Origin: an uncultured Anaeroplasmataceae bacterium
Lineage (GTDB): Bacteria; Bacillota_I; Bacilli_A; Acholeplasmatales; Anaeroplasmataceae
Assembly (NCBI GenBank): GCA_910579215.1
Contig: CAJTTN010000001.1
Location: 248,001 to 312,000, forward strand
DNA length: 64,000 nt
Direction of reading: 5' to 3'
A program made the translations under genes and the position numbers. The number at the start of each line of letters is the position of its first letter. Position 1 is the first letter of the stretch. Shown piece after piece: positions 37,800 to 47,572 of the stretch. The notes below the pieces were generated by a model, which was given only the letters and a program-made list of their open reading frames with translations, ran no database searches and was not told the origin of the DNA.

Positions 37800-37985
37800 A
37801 ATTACACTCCTTAATTCTAAACAATATTATAACGCAAATGAATAAAAAGTTCCATATTTTTTTATTTGTTCTTTTATTATTATTTTTTAAACCACAATAT
37901 TTCAGAACCACTTTTTTTCTTTTAAAATCTTACATACATTAGATTTTATATATGAATCTAAGGAAAAAAACATAAAATATAGGGA

Positions 37986-39458
37986 TTAAAGTTGAGATTT
38001 TTTTATTGCTTTATTCCACCCATTTAATAGCTTTATTCTATCTTCACTTTTCATATTACATGAATAAATTTTGTCAACTAAATTGACTTGCTTAATATCC
38101 TCAAGAGTTTTATATATATTTTGTTGTAAAGCAACCAAATAAAATGCACCCAAAGCTGTAACCTCTTTATTGATAGGGGAGAGAATAGAAACATTAGAGA
38201 TATTGGCTTGGAATTCCATTAAAAATGAATTTTCTGAGGCTCCACCGTCAACTTTAAAACAAGGAATGGATTGATTTACATCCTTACACATAGCATTAGT
38301 AACATCATTAACTTGATAGGCAATTGCCTCTAAAGCCGCTCTAGCAATATGAGCCCTATTTGTTCCTCTAGTAATTCCAGTAAGTAAGCCCTCTGCTTCA
38401 AAATTCCAATAAGGGGCTCCTAGTCCAACAAATGCTGGTACTAAGTATACTCCATTTGTATTTGATACGCTTCTAGCTAGTGCCTCAGAATCTGAAGCTT
38501 TAGAAATAATTTTCAGTTCATCTCTTAGCCATTGTATTACAGCTCCACCAACAAATACACTTCCTTCTAAAACATAAGATGGCATCTGATTTGTTTGACA
38601 TCCTAAAGAGGTGACTAATCCATTTTTAGAAACTAATGCTTCTTCCTTTGTATTCATTAATAAAAAGCATCCCGTACCATAGGTCACCTTTAAATCTCCT
38701 TTTTCAAAACAGCATTGGCCAAAAAGAGCAGATTGTTGGTCCCCTGCAACTCCACATATTGGAATTTCAAAGCCTAAGATTTCTGCATCTGTCATACCGT
38801 AGTAATGACTGGATGGACAAACCTCTGGCAATATTTCCTTAGGTACTTGAAATAAATTACATAAATAGTCATCCCAAACTAAATGATGAATGTTAAAAAG
38901 CATGGTTCTAGAAGCATTTGTATAATCTGTCTTGTAAATTTTTCCACCTGATAATTGCCACATTAAGTAAGTATCAATTGTTCCTACCAAAAGTCTTTTT
39001 TCCTGTAATAGCTCCCTTGCTTTAGGAATGTTATTTAAAATCCACTCTATCTTACTCGCAGAAAAATAGGAGTCCAATTTTAAACCCGTTCTTTTCAATA
39101 TTTCTTCAGCATAGCCCTTTAACTCTATACAACGCTCCATTGTTCTTCTACATTGCCACACAATAGCGTTATAAAAAGGCTCTCCTGTAAGCTTATCCCA
39201 CATAACTACAGTTTCTCTTTGATTCGTAATTCCCATTCCGATTAACTCTGAATTTTTTACTCTAGCTTCTGTAAGTGCAGTTGAAATCACACTTCTAACA
39301 CTAGAAAGTATATCTATTGGATCATGCTCTACATATCCAGGCTGAGGATAAATTTGGCGAAACTCTTGTTGTGCTTTGCCAACAACTTCTCCTCTAACAT
39401 TATAAATAATTGCTCTACTAGAGGTAGTCCCCTGATCTATGACAACAATATATTTCAT
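37986..39458 (-). CDS. glpK: glycerol kinase
   Basis: A FGGY-family kinase that phosphorylates glycerol to sn-glycerol 3-phosphate. DQGTTSSRAI (phosphate loop), TNQRETVVMWD, YTNASRTMLFNI, GVAGDQQSALFGQ, TYGTGCFLL, and DGGASENSFLM are all present. I chose ATG 39458 (MKYIVVID) after a GGAG site, ahead of a TTG six codons upstream; length (490 aa) is normal. glpD and glpF are not adjacent. Confidence 0.96.
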   Translation of the reverse strand: MKYIVVIDQGTTSSRAIIYNVRGEVVGKAQQEFRQIYPQPGYVEHDPIDILSSVRSVISTALTEARVKNSELIGMGITNQRETVVMWDKLTGEPFYNAIVWQCRRTMERCIELKGYAEEILKRTGLKLDSYFSASKIEWILNNIPKARELLQEKRLLVGTIDTYLMWQLSGGKIYKTDYTNASRTMLFNIHHLVWDDYLCNLFQVPKEILPEVCPSSHYYGMTDAEILGFEIPICGVAGDQQSALFGQCCFEKGDLKVTYGTGCFLLMNTKEEALVSKNGLVTSLGCQTNQMPSYVLEGSVFVGGAVIQWLRDELKIISKASDSEALARSVSNTNGVYLVPAFVGLGAPYWNFEAEGLLTGITRGTNRAHIARAALEAIAYQVNDVTNAMCKDVNQSIPCFKVDGGASENSFLMEFQANISNVSILSPINKEVTALGAFYLVALQQNIYKTLEDIKQVNLVDKIYSCNMKSEDRIKLLNGWNKAIKKSQL

Positions 39459-39542
39459 CTTAAACTCCATTTTCAAGTAATATAGTACTTCTTCTTATTT
39501 TTTATTATAGTATTTAACCCCTCATCTGTCAATGAAAAATCC

Positions 39543-39567
39543 CCTTAGAAGCTCTAAAGGGATTTTA
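39543..39567 (-). terminator. intrinsic terminator after the DUF1294 gene
   Basis: AATCCCTTT and AAGGGGATT type arms around a loop, followed on the minus strand by TTTTCATTG; overlaps the DUF1294 stop codon. Confidence 0.6.
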
Positions 39568-39834
39568 TAATAAAATGGCAAGACTAATAAAAATAGAGGC
39601 TTGAACAATCAAGGCTAAAACATTATTTAAAGGAAAATACCAATGCTGTGTCTTATGTCTAACTGTGTAAATACCCATAAAACCACCAAGTCCACCCATT
39701 ACCCATGGTAAAATTAAAAGTACACTTTCTTTTGTACGCCATAGTCCCTTTTTTGCTCTAACCTTATCATTCTTATAAAAAATTACAGTTATGATTGACA
39801 TAACAATTTCTATGATCGCTAAAATTGTAAGCAA
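39565..39834 (-). CDS. DUF1294 small membrane protein
   Basis: About 89 residues with three membrane spans and the DUF1294 signature: NDKVRAKKGLWRTKES then LPWVMGGLGGFMGIYTVRHKTQHWYF. The start is unclear: TTG 39834 follows AAGGAG by only three bases, and the frame is open upstream into obgE. Placed directly downstream of obgE, so probably co-transcribed. Function unknown. Confidence 0.75.
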   Translation of the reverse strand: MLTILAIIEIVMSIITVIFYKNDKVRAKKGLWRTKESVLLILPWVMGGLGGFMGIYTVRHKTQHWYFPLNNVLALIVQASIFISLAILL

Positions 39835-39844
39835 AAGCTCCTTA

Positions 39845-41119
39845 CTAGTCAACGAATTCAAACTCAAAATCAAAGATGCGAACTGTATCTCCATTTTGAA
39901 CACCTAGCCTTCTTAAGGAATCGTCCAAGCCATAGGTTCTTAGCTGTCTTGCAAAACGCATACGACCATAATCGGAATCAAAATCAGTCATATCAAATAA
40001 ACGCTTCAGCTTTGTACCTGTAACATTGTAAACGCCATCCTTTTGTTTTTCAATTGTAAAAAAAGGCTCCTCTTCCTTTAAACCATATTCAACTTCAGCA
40101 ATTTCTTCATCCTCAAATAAAGAGAACTCAGGAGTAATAGCCAAAGTATCAGCAATCTTATATAATAGCTCATCTAAATTTTGCTTTGTATATGCAGAAA
40201 TTTCATAAACTGGTAAATTTACCTTTTGTTTAAATTCCTCCAAGTTCTTTTTAGCGGACGGAATATCCATTTTATTAGCTACAATTAGCATAGGACGCTT
40301 TAGTAGATTCATTTTGTAGCTTTCTAATTCCTTATTAATAATCAAGTAATCCTCATATGGATCTCGACCATCCATGCCTGCCATATCAATGATATGAACA
40401 ATAACTCTACAACGCTCTATATGTCTTAAAAATTGTAAACCTAATCCTGCTCCTTGATGAGCTCCTTCAATAATTCCAGGTAAATCTGCCATAACAAAGC
40501 TTCTTCCATCTGGAACTTCAACCATTCCTAAATTAGGAACTAGGGTTGTAAAATGATATGCTGCAATCTTTGGTCTTGCCTTTGAAACGGCAGCAATCAA
40601 TGTGGATTTACCTACACTAGGGAAACCAACAAGTCCACAATCTGCAAGAACCTTAAGTTCACAACGTATTCTTCTTTTCTGTCCTGGTTCTCCTTTTTCA
40701 CAGAAATCTGGACATTTCAATGTTCCAGTAGCAAAAGCCATATTTCCTCTACCACCACGTCCACCTTTACATACTACAACCTGTTGTTGGTGCTGTGTAA
40801 CATCACCAATTACTCGATTTGTATCCTCATCAAATATAATTGTTCCTACAGGAACCTTCACGAGAGTATCTAAAGCATTTGCACCTGTCATACCCTTATG
40901 ACGCCCCTTTTCTCCTGGAGTACCTTTAAGAACCTTATTATATCTTAAATCTAATAGTGTGGAAAGTCCTTCATCACCAACAAATATTATCGAACCACCT
41001 TGTCCGCCTGAACCACCAAAGGGACCTCCCTTTTCTACTTTAAGTTCTCTACGGTAGGCAACGATACCATCACCACCACTACCTGCCTCTAATTCCATTT
41101 TAACTAAATCTACAAACAT
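39845..41119 (-). CDS. obgE: Obg/CgtA GTPase
   Basis: A 424-residue protein with three parts: glycine-rich Obg fold (1-158, for example GGSGGQGG), GTPase domain (G1 GFPSVGKST, G3 DLPG, G4 NKMD) and the C-terminal OCT domain found in Firmicutes (residues 345-424). Obg acts in late 50S assembly and in stress signalling. It follows rplU-prp-rpmA in the conserved order. Confidence 0.97.
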   Translation of the reverse strand: MFVDLVKMELEAGSGGDGIVAYRRELKVEKGGPFGGSGGQGGSIIFVGDEGLSTLLDLRYNKVLKGTPGEKGRHKGMTGANALDTLVKVPVGTIIFDEDTNRVIGDVTQHQQQVVVCKGGRGGRGNMAFATGTLKCPDFCEKGEPGQKRRIRCELKVLADCGLVGFPSVGKSTLIAAVSKARPKIAAYHFTTLVPNLGMVEVPDGRSFVMADLPGIIEGAHQGAGLGLQFLRHIERCRVIVHIIDMAGMDGRDPYEDYLIINKELESYKMNLLKRPMLIVANKMDIPSAKKNLEEFKQKVNLPVYEISAYTKQNLDELLYKIADTLAITPEFSLFEDEEIAEVEYGLKEEEPFFTIEKQKDGVYNVTGTKLKRLFDMTDFDSDYGRMRFARQLRTYGLDDSLRRLGVQNGDTVRIFDFEFEFVD

Positions 41120-41146
41120 GCTTCTTTTACCTCCTTTATATTTTAA

Positions 41147-41171
41147 AAGGTGCCCATTTTAAGGGCACCTT
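41147..41171 (-). terminator. hairpin terminator between rpmA and obgE
   Basis: AAGGTGCCC and GGGCACCTT with a seven-base loop and TTTT after it on the minus strand. It would attenuate obgE relative to the ribosomal protein genes. Confidence 0.7.
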
Positions 41172-41184
41172 ATACATTTAATAT

Positions 41185-41466
41185 TTAAGCGATTGGGTAA
41201 ACAGAAACCTGCTTCTTGTCGCGACCCTTACGTTCAAAACGTACAACACCTGCTACTTTTGTATATAAGGTATCATCGCCACCACGTCCAACATTATTTC
41301 CTGGAAATATTTTAGTACCTCTTTGACGATATAAAATTGAACCTGCAGTTACATATTGTCCGTCACTAGCCTTTGCGCCTAAACGCTTTGCTTCTGAATC
41401 ACGGCCGTTCTTAGTAGAACCAACACCCTTTTTAGATGCGAATAATTGTAAATTAAGCTTTAGCAT
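41185..41466 (-). CDS. rpmA: ribosomal protein bL27 with cleavable N-terminal extension
   Basis: A 93-residue bL27. It starts [20 protein letters not shown]: the extension ending LQLFA is the Firmicutes motif cut by the Prp protease just before Ala, exposing the tail that reaches the peptidyl-transferase centre. The Prp gene lies immediately upstream. Ribosome site and spacing are standard. Confidence 0.97.
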   Translation of the reverse strand: MLKLNLQLFASKKGVGSTKNGRDSEAKRLGAKASDGQYVTAGSILYRQRGTKIFPGNNVGRGGDDTLYTKVAGVVRFERKGRDKKQVSVYPIA

Positions 41467-41478
41467 AAAAGAATCCTC

Positions 41479-41787
41479 CTAGTTAATAAATTTTAAATTT
41501 TTCGGATATTGCTTAGATATTTCCTCTAAAGTATATTCCAAATTTTCAAAAACTGCATTTGCAGTCAAATCTGAAGTCTTAATTTGTAAACGGAAATATC
41601 CTTCCTCGCAAACTAAATCCATTATGTTGTAACCTAAATTGAGCTTTTCGATTAAGTTTGCTGTAAAAATTAAAGCTGTAGAAATACTTGCACAAACGAT
41701 ATCTTTTCCATATATATCATAATCAGAATGTCCTTGTACCTCTAGCAAAGCCTCTTGTCCTTTTCGTTTAATACGATAAGTAGTCAT
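41479..41787 (-). CDS. prp: ribosomal-processing cysteine protease Prp
   Basis: A 102-residue protein (YsxB/Prp family) with the catalytic pair in GHSDYDIYGKDIVCASIS (His20 and Cys32). It removes the N-terminal extension of bL27, whose gene follows it. Gap to rplU is two bases, so they form one transcript rplU-prp-rpmA. Confidence 0.95.
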   Translation of the reverse strand: MTTYRIKRKGQEALLEVQGHSDYDIYGKDIVCASISTALIFTANLIEKLNLGYNIMDLVCEEGYFRLQIKTSDLTANAVFENLEYTLEEISKQYPKNLKFIN

Positions 41788-41789
41788 AA

Positions 41790-42098
41790 TTAAGCGTTAA
41801 TAGCTTCAACAACTAACTTAGTAAAAGATTGACGATGACCTTTTTTAGTCTTTGAATGTTTTTTAGGACGATACTTGAAAATAATTAATTTCTTTCCACG
41901 TCCCTGCTTTTCACACTTTGCAGTCACAGTAGCACCTTTTACATATGGAGTACCAACTAAAGTCTTTTCTCCAGATACATATAATACCTTATCAAAAGTA
42001 TAGGTTTCGCCTTCAGCAACCTCTAGCTTTTCAACATAAATTGCTTCGCCAACCTCTACTTGTACTTGCTTACCGCCAGTTTCTATTATTGCATACAT
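41790..42098 (-). CDS. rplU: ribosomal protein bL21
   Basis: A 102-residue bL21: [15 protein letters not shown] at the start and [20 protein letters not shown] near the end, both diagnostic for this large-subunit protein. AGGAGG lies nine bases before the ATG. First gene of the rplU-prp-rpmA(-obgE) operon. Confidence 0.97.
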   Translation of the reverse strand: MYAIIETGGKQVQVEVGEAIYVEKLEVAEGETYTFDKVLYVSGEKTLVGTPYVKGATVTAKCEKQGRGKKLIIFKYRPKKHSKTKKGHRQSFTKLVVEAINA

Positions 42099-42225
42099 GT
42101 CATATTACCTCCTATTAAAATTTTTAAGACACACTATTAAGGTAGATATTCTATCCTTTGATACCTTTTCTATGTGGTGCATGTTACAACATTATAATGA
42201 TATATCATTTTTAATAAATAGTCAA
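42099..42225 (-). promoter_or_regulatory. rplU promoter and possible L21 leader
   Basis: Minus strand TTGACT (42220-42225), 17 bases, TATCAT (42197-42202); a second TATAAT overlaps. About 90 bases of leader follow, containing a GGTATC...GATATTC...TACC foldable stretch, in the position of the ribosomal L21 leader of Firmicutes. The promoter is good; the leader is only suggested by position. Confidence 0.5.
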
Positions 42226-42254
42226 GATTTAATAATTATTTTCTAAAAAACTTT

Positions 42255-43472
42255 TTATTTTCTTTTAAATAACAGCTTAGCATTATATATAGGATCTCTA
42301 TAGGTAGCATTTATGTAGATGCCTGTCTCATCCTCTGTTACTGCCTCTGGTCCCTGTTTATGATGTCTAAATAATATCGTTCCTTCCTTTTCTAATCCAT
42401 CATTTAAAAATGGGACATAAGCTTCTAAGGTATCTGGATTGTATAGTACTGTATATACCCATGTTCCTGCTTCTGTGAAAACTCGATCATCAATTATTGC
42501 TGTATAATGATTATATACATATAAAGGAATAGAGGAATCCGTTAAACCCAAATTTATAAATACAGTATTGAAAGTTGTACTAAGCGTAATTGAATGCTCC
42601 CTTGTTTCTCCTGTGATACTACTTAATCTTGGGCAGTTATAAAAGTAAGACTTTCTAATTCCTCCTAAACCATAGCATATTTCTGGAAATGGATAGCCAT
42701 CATTTAAAAAGAAATGAAAGTTCTCAATCTTTTCTAGCATTGGTAAATTATATAAGGAACAATCCATAGTTGGTGATATCTTATTGATGTATTCTAAGTT
42801 CTCACAATTAGAAACTCCCATAGACATAACACAGCCAAGTCCTGTGATTTCTTTCAAATTATTACAATGGCTTATCGCATAAGGATGAATTAATCTGAAA
42901 GTATTGGATTCTAGTGTAAGTGTAAGCATAGGGGCATTTTCAAAAGCTCTATATCCTATTTGAGAAACTCTTTTTCCATGTATTCTTTCTGGAATAACTA
43001 CATCCTTTGGCAAATTCTCTGTATATCCCTTGACAATGAAGGAGCCTTTTTCACACAACTCAATTTCAAAAAAATCTCCATCATAAAAGTAGGATGGAAC
43101 ATAGAAAGCGTAGGGAAGAGTAGGTGAGTATTTTGGGGAATGATACCCGGAAAAATCCCATTCCAAATCCAATATATTGGGATCATCTTTTAATGTTGGT
43201 TGATTCTTATAATCTGACATATCTAAGTAATAAGTACTATAAAAAGCCTTATAATCCTCTTCCTCTTTGAAGAAATATTTAATAGCCTCTTCTCCTTTTA
43301 AATTCCTTATATCGTTTAACATATCTAGATACTCATAGATTACGCCATTATAAATAACTATATCCCCTGTCTTAAATTCCTTTGGGGTATTAATATCTTC
43401 TTTCTCTTTCTTACAGGATACTATCGTTAATACATTTAAAATACCTAAAAATAACAATATTATTTTTTTCAT
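42255..43472 (-). CDS. lipoprotein with BspA-type leucine-rich repeats
   Basis: A 405-residue lipoprotein: signal MKKIILLFLGILNVLTIVSC with lipobox cysteine at 20. After a 150-residue domain come LRR_5/BspA-like units (VSQIGYRAFENAPMLTLTLE, HPYAISHCNNLKEITGLG). The remainder is beta-rich. It is 17 bases after the gene for a 757-residue secreted protein, so the two are co-expressed. Surface exposed; role unknown. Confidence 0.8.
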   Translation of the reverse strand: MKKIILLFLGILNVLTIVSCKKEKEDINTPKEFKTGDIVIYNGVIYEYLDMLNDIRNLKGEEAIKYFFKEEEDYKAFYSTYYLDMSDYKNQPTLKDDPNILDLEWDFSGYHSPKYSPTLPYAFYVPSYFYDGDFFEIELCEKGSFIVKGYTENLPKDVVIPERIHGKRVSQIGYRAFENAPMLTLTLESNTFRLIHPYAISHCNNLKEITGLGCVMSMGVSNCENLEYINKISPTMDCSLYNLPMLEKIENFHFFLNDGYPFPEICYGLGGIRKSYFYNCPRLSSITGETREHSITLSTTFNTVFINLGLTDSSIPLYVYNHYTAIIDDRVFTEAGTWVYTVLYNPDTLEAYVPFLNDGLEKEGTILFRHHKQGPEAVTEDETGIYINATYRDPIYNAKLLFKRK

Positions 43473-43489
43473 TTCTCTTTTCCTCCCAA

Positions 43490-45763
43490 TTAATCATATG
43501 CCTGAAAATAGTTTGTATATAAGTGATATTCTACTGGATTATTCCTATATACTCCTACTATTACTTTTCTATTTCCTCCTACTGAATTTATATAGCATTG
43601 TGCATTTAAGTCTGGTTCTTCTTCATTCCAATCTGCGTTTGGATCAAACGATTCTCCTAATATTCTTAAGTTCTCATCATAGACTCTTATTGTTGTATCA
43701 TCCTCTACTCTTGTATAAAAAGTATACAATCCTCCTATACTTAAATTGAATAAAAAGTATGTTACATTATTATCGCTTCCTCTTATGTTATGTGTTGCAT
43801 ATGTTGTAGATAACGATGTATAGTTTTCAGTAATTTTGTTAAATTTTAAGCTTATTGTTCCCGTGGCATTATAGCTATATCTCAAAAAAATAAAATACTT
43901 TTTTCCTTCCTCTAGTCTCAGTAATAGGGATGAATTATAAGTGTAGCTAGATATGTTAGTTTGAATCAGGTTTCCCATTGCATCATATACATCTGCTATC
44001 ACAGGCCGAGATGACTCTATTTTTATTTCTGTTAAGCCTGTATATAAGGGCATGATTAGCTTAGTGGAAGATAATTTAGTACTGGATAGATTTGTAGAAA
44101 GTTGATTACCATTATATATTAATTTACTTATCGGTTTTGTACCATCATAACTTCCATCAATAAAAATATTTAAATTTTCATATGACTGAGTACTAGAAAT
44201 ATTATTTACTTTAAATGTATAATTGTCATAAAAATTAAAAATACTGGAAATATGGAAATTATAAAAGTAATTCTTTATTGGCTTCCAATCTTGTTGAGGG
44301 TATAACAGAATTTTGTATTCATGTGAATAAGTATTAAGCATATAACTGCTAAATATATCTTCAAAACTACTATGATTAATAAAACTACTTACAGGTCTAT
44401 CTCCTCCAAGAGTAGAAAATTTTTCTTTAAAATTATGTCTATGAATATTGTTCGCCATTGAACTATATTCATATATGTAATCACTTTTCTCCTTTCCTTC
44501 ATAGTTTTTTACTACAATTTTGGAAAAATTAGCAACTAATTTTTCCAAAAGCTTAATGGGTATAGACAAAGTTGGCAAGGCTGAACTCAATCCAGAACTT
44601 ACCAAAATAGTCGACATATCTATCAAACTATCTATTGTAAATCCTTCCAAATCAGAATTAGAAAATGCTTCAACAAGATGTGTTGTTGTATACATCTCAT
44701 ATTCTAAATAATTCAAATACATATTTTCTAAAGTGGATTCATTATCCTCTACTAAGAATCCCATTGTTTTAGGCTCAATAAATATAGTATTTGATGTACT
44801 TTTTCTAGCCACAATTGTTCTTTCTTCATCGACAATAAAATTTTTATACCAATAATCACTTCTAAAATTCTTCTTCTCATATCCATAATAACTCATATTG
44901 ATTATGGGTTTGATACTTATGTTTATTTGATCAGAAATTTTAATTGTTTCTTGATATATAGAAGAAGTCGTTTCTTGTTCATGTAAATAAGGTAAAGCCA
45001 CATCTATATCAAATACTCCTACATTCGCTAACATACAATCTGCACCATTTGTAACAGATTTTACCGCCTTTGTTGACATTGCTACTGCATATTCCTTCCC
45101 TACATATCCATAGCTTCCTTCTTTGAAAAACCATTCCTCTGGTACTATATTGATGATATTATCTGTATAACTCCTAATATTTGCGGTTGTTTCTTCAAAG
45201 CTTGGATAATATCCTTTGATATACTCATCTGTTTTTGTCATACTTTCTATGGATTTACCATGTCGCTCTAAGGCATAGCTTTCTATTTCTTCTTCTCTTA
45301 TTGGATTATCTAACACATAAGTATGATAGGCTTCAAATCTTCCTTGTTTCCTTTTCAGCTTCATTCCTAATTCTGTTGTGTCTATGACTTCTTCTGCATC
45401 CTTAATAAGATATTCATACTCTTCTTTACTTATTTTCTGTAAACAAGTCTTTATTCCTTCTTCTATTACTACATACCCTTCTAATGTGTATTGTTCTCCT
45501 ATATAGCTTTTATATAGTATAATTCCATAAGCCTCATCATAGCTATACAGGTGATGAGCTAGTATTTCTTCTTCCTCTGTTTTTAGTTCATAGCACTTCA
45601 TACTTTTTCTGGAATAGATTACTTCTTCATTCTTAAACTCTATTCTATCTTTTTCTATATCTATACTCACTTTTAATTCTGTGCTGGCTTTTATCGTTAG
45701 GCTAAAAATAAAAAAGCCTATAATTCCTACCAACAACACTGTCATTATTTTTAGCTTCCTCAT
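43490..45763 (-). CDS. large secreted protein, unknown function
   Basis: A 757-residue protein with signal peptide (MRKLKIMTVLLVGIIGFFIFSLTIKA). A KTDEYIKGYYPSFEE segment near residue 180 echoes DIDEYVSSRYPSYKLEE of the C39-like peptidase at 58923-60200, but no Cys-His dyad context follows. The C-terminal 250 residues are rich in Tyr/Asn and look like two beta-sandwich (pre-peptidase-type) domains, with a WNEEEPDLNAQCYI stretch near the end. It has no LPXTG or membrane tail. Transcribed from its own promoter with a purine-rich leader, together with the LRR lipoprotein. Confidence 0.6.
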   Translation of the reverse strand: MRKLKIMTVLLVGIIGFFIFSLTIKASTELKVSIDIEKDRIEFKNEEVIYSRKSMKCYELKTEEEEILAHHLYSYDEAYGIILYKSYIGEQYTLEGYVVIEEGIKTCLQKISKEEYEYLIKDAEEVIDTTELGMKLKRKQGRFEAYHTYVLDNPIREEEIESYALERHGKSIESMTKTDEYIKGYYPSFEETTANIRSYTDNIINIVPEEWFFKEGSYGYVGKEYAVAMSTKAVKSVTNGADCMLANVGVFDIDVALPYLHEQETTSSIYQETIKISDQINISIKPIINMSYYGYEKKNFRSDYWYKNFIVDEERTIVARKSTSNTIFIEPKTMGFLVEDNESTLENMYLNYLEYEMYTTTHLVEAFSNSDLEGFTIDSLIDMSTILVSSGLSSALPTLSIPIKLLEKLVANFSKIVVKNYEGKEKSDYIYEYSSMANNIHRHNFKEKFSTLGGDRPVSSFINHSSFEDIFSSYMLNTYSHEYKILLYPQQDWKPIKNYFYNFHISSIFNFYDNYTFKVNNISSTQSYENLNIFIDGSYDGTKPISKLIYNGNQLSTNLSSTKLSSTKLIMPLYTGLTEIKIESSRPVIADVYDAMGNLIQTNISSYTYNSSLLLRLEEGKKYFIFLRYSYNATGTISLKFNKITENYTSLSTTYATHNIRGSDNNVTYFLFNLSIGGLYTFYTRVEDDTTIRVYDENLRILGESFDPNADWNEEEPDLNAQCYINSVGGNRKVIVGVYRNNPVEYHLYTNYFQAYD

Positions 45764-45849
45764 TTTATGTTTCTCCCCCTTTAAGCTTTTTTGAATTATA
45801 GTTTTCTTTTCTTTCTATTTACTTTTTATTTCTCTTTCTTCTTTCTTTT

Positions 45850-45878
45850 ATTATATCTCTTTTTCTTTTTTTTGACAA
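45850..45878 (-). promoter_or_regulatory. promoter of the secreted-protein operon
   Basis: Minus strand TTGTCA (45873-45878), 17 bases, TATAAT (45850-45855), followed by an almost pure purine leader of about 80 bases up to the GGGGGAG site. Confidence 0.7.
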
Positions 45879-45900
45879 TCATTTTTTACTTTAAAGTATA

Positions 45901-45939
45901 AAGACCTTCCTCATGATTTTAAATCACTGGGAAGGTCTT
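45901..45939 (-). terminator. intrinsic terminator after the MATE gene
   Basis: AAGACCTTCC pairs perfectly with GGAAGGTCTT; on the minus strand TATACTTTA follows. Confidence 0.65.
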
Positions 45940-45945
45940 ATATTT

Positions 45946-47355
45946 TTATTTTTCTAGTTTTAAATATTCTTCTTCACTTAAATCTAGATTTATTTTTTGA
46001 TGATTTAATTCTTTTAAAAACAAGCATAATAAAATTATTACAATGATAATTCCTACAGCATCTGAAATAGGAGCAGCATATAATACTCCATCAATTCCTA
46101 AACCTAAGGGAAGGCAAATAACTAAAGGAATAAAGCATATAATATCACGAATTAAAGAGACAATAGTTGCTTTAATTGTTCTGCCAACTGCTTGAAAAAA
46201 GATGGAAGTGATTTTGATAAGACATGTTCCTGTGACTAAAGAAAGAAAAATTCTAAACATCTTTTTAGAAAACTCTAGATAAAGAGCATCCTCAGTTGAA
46301 CCAAACATTTTTATAATTGCCTCAGGAAATACTTCTATGCAAAGAGTTGAAATTAGTCCAATTCCTAGGCCTAAGCTTAAAATAAGAAACAAAGTATTTT
46401 TAACTCGCTTCATATTACCAGCTCCATAATTATATCCAATAATAGGCTGTGCGCCTAATACGATTCCTACAACTATATTAATAATAATTGTAAAAACCTT
46501 AGTTTCTATACTAATTGCTGAGATAGGAATATCTGGTCCATATATAGATAATTGTCCATACTTCTTTAGCATTATATTGCAGGTAACTGTAACAAGTACA
46601 ATGGATAATTGTGTAATGAAAGTTGAAATTCCCAACAAAATTGCATTTTTAAAAATTTTAAAATTTGGAATAAAGCTTTTTAATGTTAAGGAAAATGTCT
46701 TTGTTCGAAAGCAATATCCAATAGAAAAAGCTAGAGAAGCAATTTGACCAATAACAGTTGCCCAAGCTGCACCTGCAATTCCAAAATGACAAACAAATAT
46801 AAAAATAGGATCTAAGATAATATTAATGATTGCTCCACTGATCATTGAAATCATAGAAAAGGCTGGACTCCCATCAGCTCTTATCACCGAATTCAGCATA
46901 TTCATTAGCATATAAACTGGAAAGAATGGGATTACTATAACAAAGTAGATAGAGGCCATTTCTATCGTATTATCAGAGGCTCCTAATAAATTTAATAATG
47001 GATTTTTCAATAGTAAAAAAATAAGAACTAAAGCCATTCCCAATATGAATGTAACAGTAATAGAGGTTCCTACACAGCTATGAGAATTTTTTGTATCCTT
47101 TTTTCCTTGGCAGAGACTAAGATAAGCTGCTGTTCCATCTCCTATACACCAAGCAAAGGCTTGAGCTATGATTAAGGTTGGAAACACAACTCCTGTAGCC
47201 GCATTTCCTAAATATCCCAACTCACTATTTCCTATGAAGATTTGATCCACTATATTATATAACGAGCTAATTAATAGGGAAAGAATACAAGGCACTGAAA
47301 ATTTAAATAAAAGCTTTGTTAATCTTTCCTGTTCTAAATATAAATTCTTTTCCAT
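45946..47355 (-). CDS. MATE-family efflux transporter
   Basis: A 469-residue protein with twelve membrane spans in two similar halves. PCILSLLISSLYNIVDQIFIG at the N terminus and GIVLGAQPIIGYNYGAGNMKR in the middle are typical of the MATE superfamily (DinF/NorM-like), which exports cationic drugs or metabolites using Na+ or H+. AAGGAG precedes ATG 47355. Monocistronic with its own promoter and terminator. Substrate unknown. Confidence 0.92.
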   Translation of the reverse strand: MEKNLYLEQERLTKLLFKFSVPCILSLLISSLYNIVDQIFIGNSELGYLGNAATGVVFPTLIIAQAFAWCIGDGTAAYLSLCQGKKDTKNSHSCVGTSITVTFILGMALVLIFLLLKNPLLNLLGASDNTIEMASIYFVIVIPFFPVYMLMNMLNSVIRADGSPAFSMISMISGAIINIILDPIFIFVCHFGIAGAAWATVIGQIASLAFSIGYCFRTKTFSLTLKSFIPNFKIFKNAILLGISTFITQLSIVLVTVTCNIMLKKYGQLSIYGPDIPISAISIETKVFTIIINIVVGIVLGAQPIIGYNYGAGNMKRVKNTLFLILSLGLGIGLISTLCIEVFPEAIIKMFGSTEDALYLEFSKKMFRIFLSLVTGTCLIKITSIFFQAVGRTIKATIVSLIRDIICFIPLVICLPLGLGIDGVLYAAPISDAVGIIIVIILLCLFLKELNHQKINLDLSEEEYLKLEK

Positions 47356-47469
47356 AATTCTATTCTCCTTAAAGTATTTTTGAGTCTTTATCAGAGAAAA
47401 GCTACATGAAAACTACGCAAAAAAAAAGCACAATTCCTAAATTATCTTATACCTTTTTAAGCCTTTATC

Positions 47470-47498
47470 ATTCTAGCATAAAGACAAAAAGAAAACAA
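47470..47498 (-). promoter_or_regulatory. promoter of the MATE gene
   Basis: Minus strand TTGTTT (47493-47498), 17 bases, TAGAAT (47470-47475). Confidence 0.55.
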
Positions 47499-47542
47499 GG
47501 ATAAAAATTTTAATACTTAATCAAAATAAAAATATATCAAAA

Positions 47543-47563
47543 AAAGGACTGGTACAGTCCTTT
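47543..47563 (-). terminator. intrinsic terminator after the 176-aa membrane protein gene
   Basis: AAAGGACT and AGTCCTTT with a five-base loop, followed on the minus strand by a TTTT tract. Confidence 0.75.
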
Positions 47564-47572
47564 CGATAAAAA

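Noticed and set aside
40602-40901. Plus-strand 99-codon frame opposite obgE
   Set aside because: Arises from the glycine-rich Obg domain read antisense; no start site signals.
45764-45900. Long polypyrimidine tract as a repeat or origin element
   Set aside because: No repeated unit or DnaA-box cluster; it is simply the purine-rich leader of the secreted-protein operon read on the other strand.
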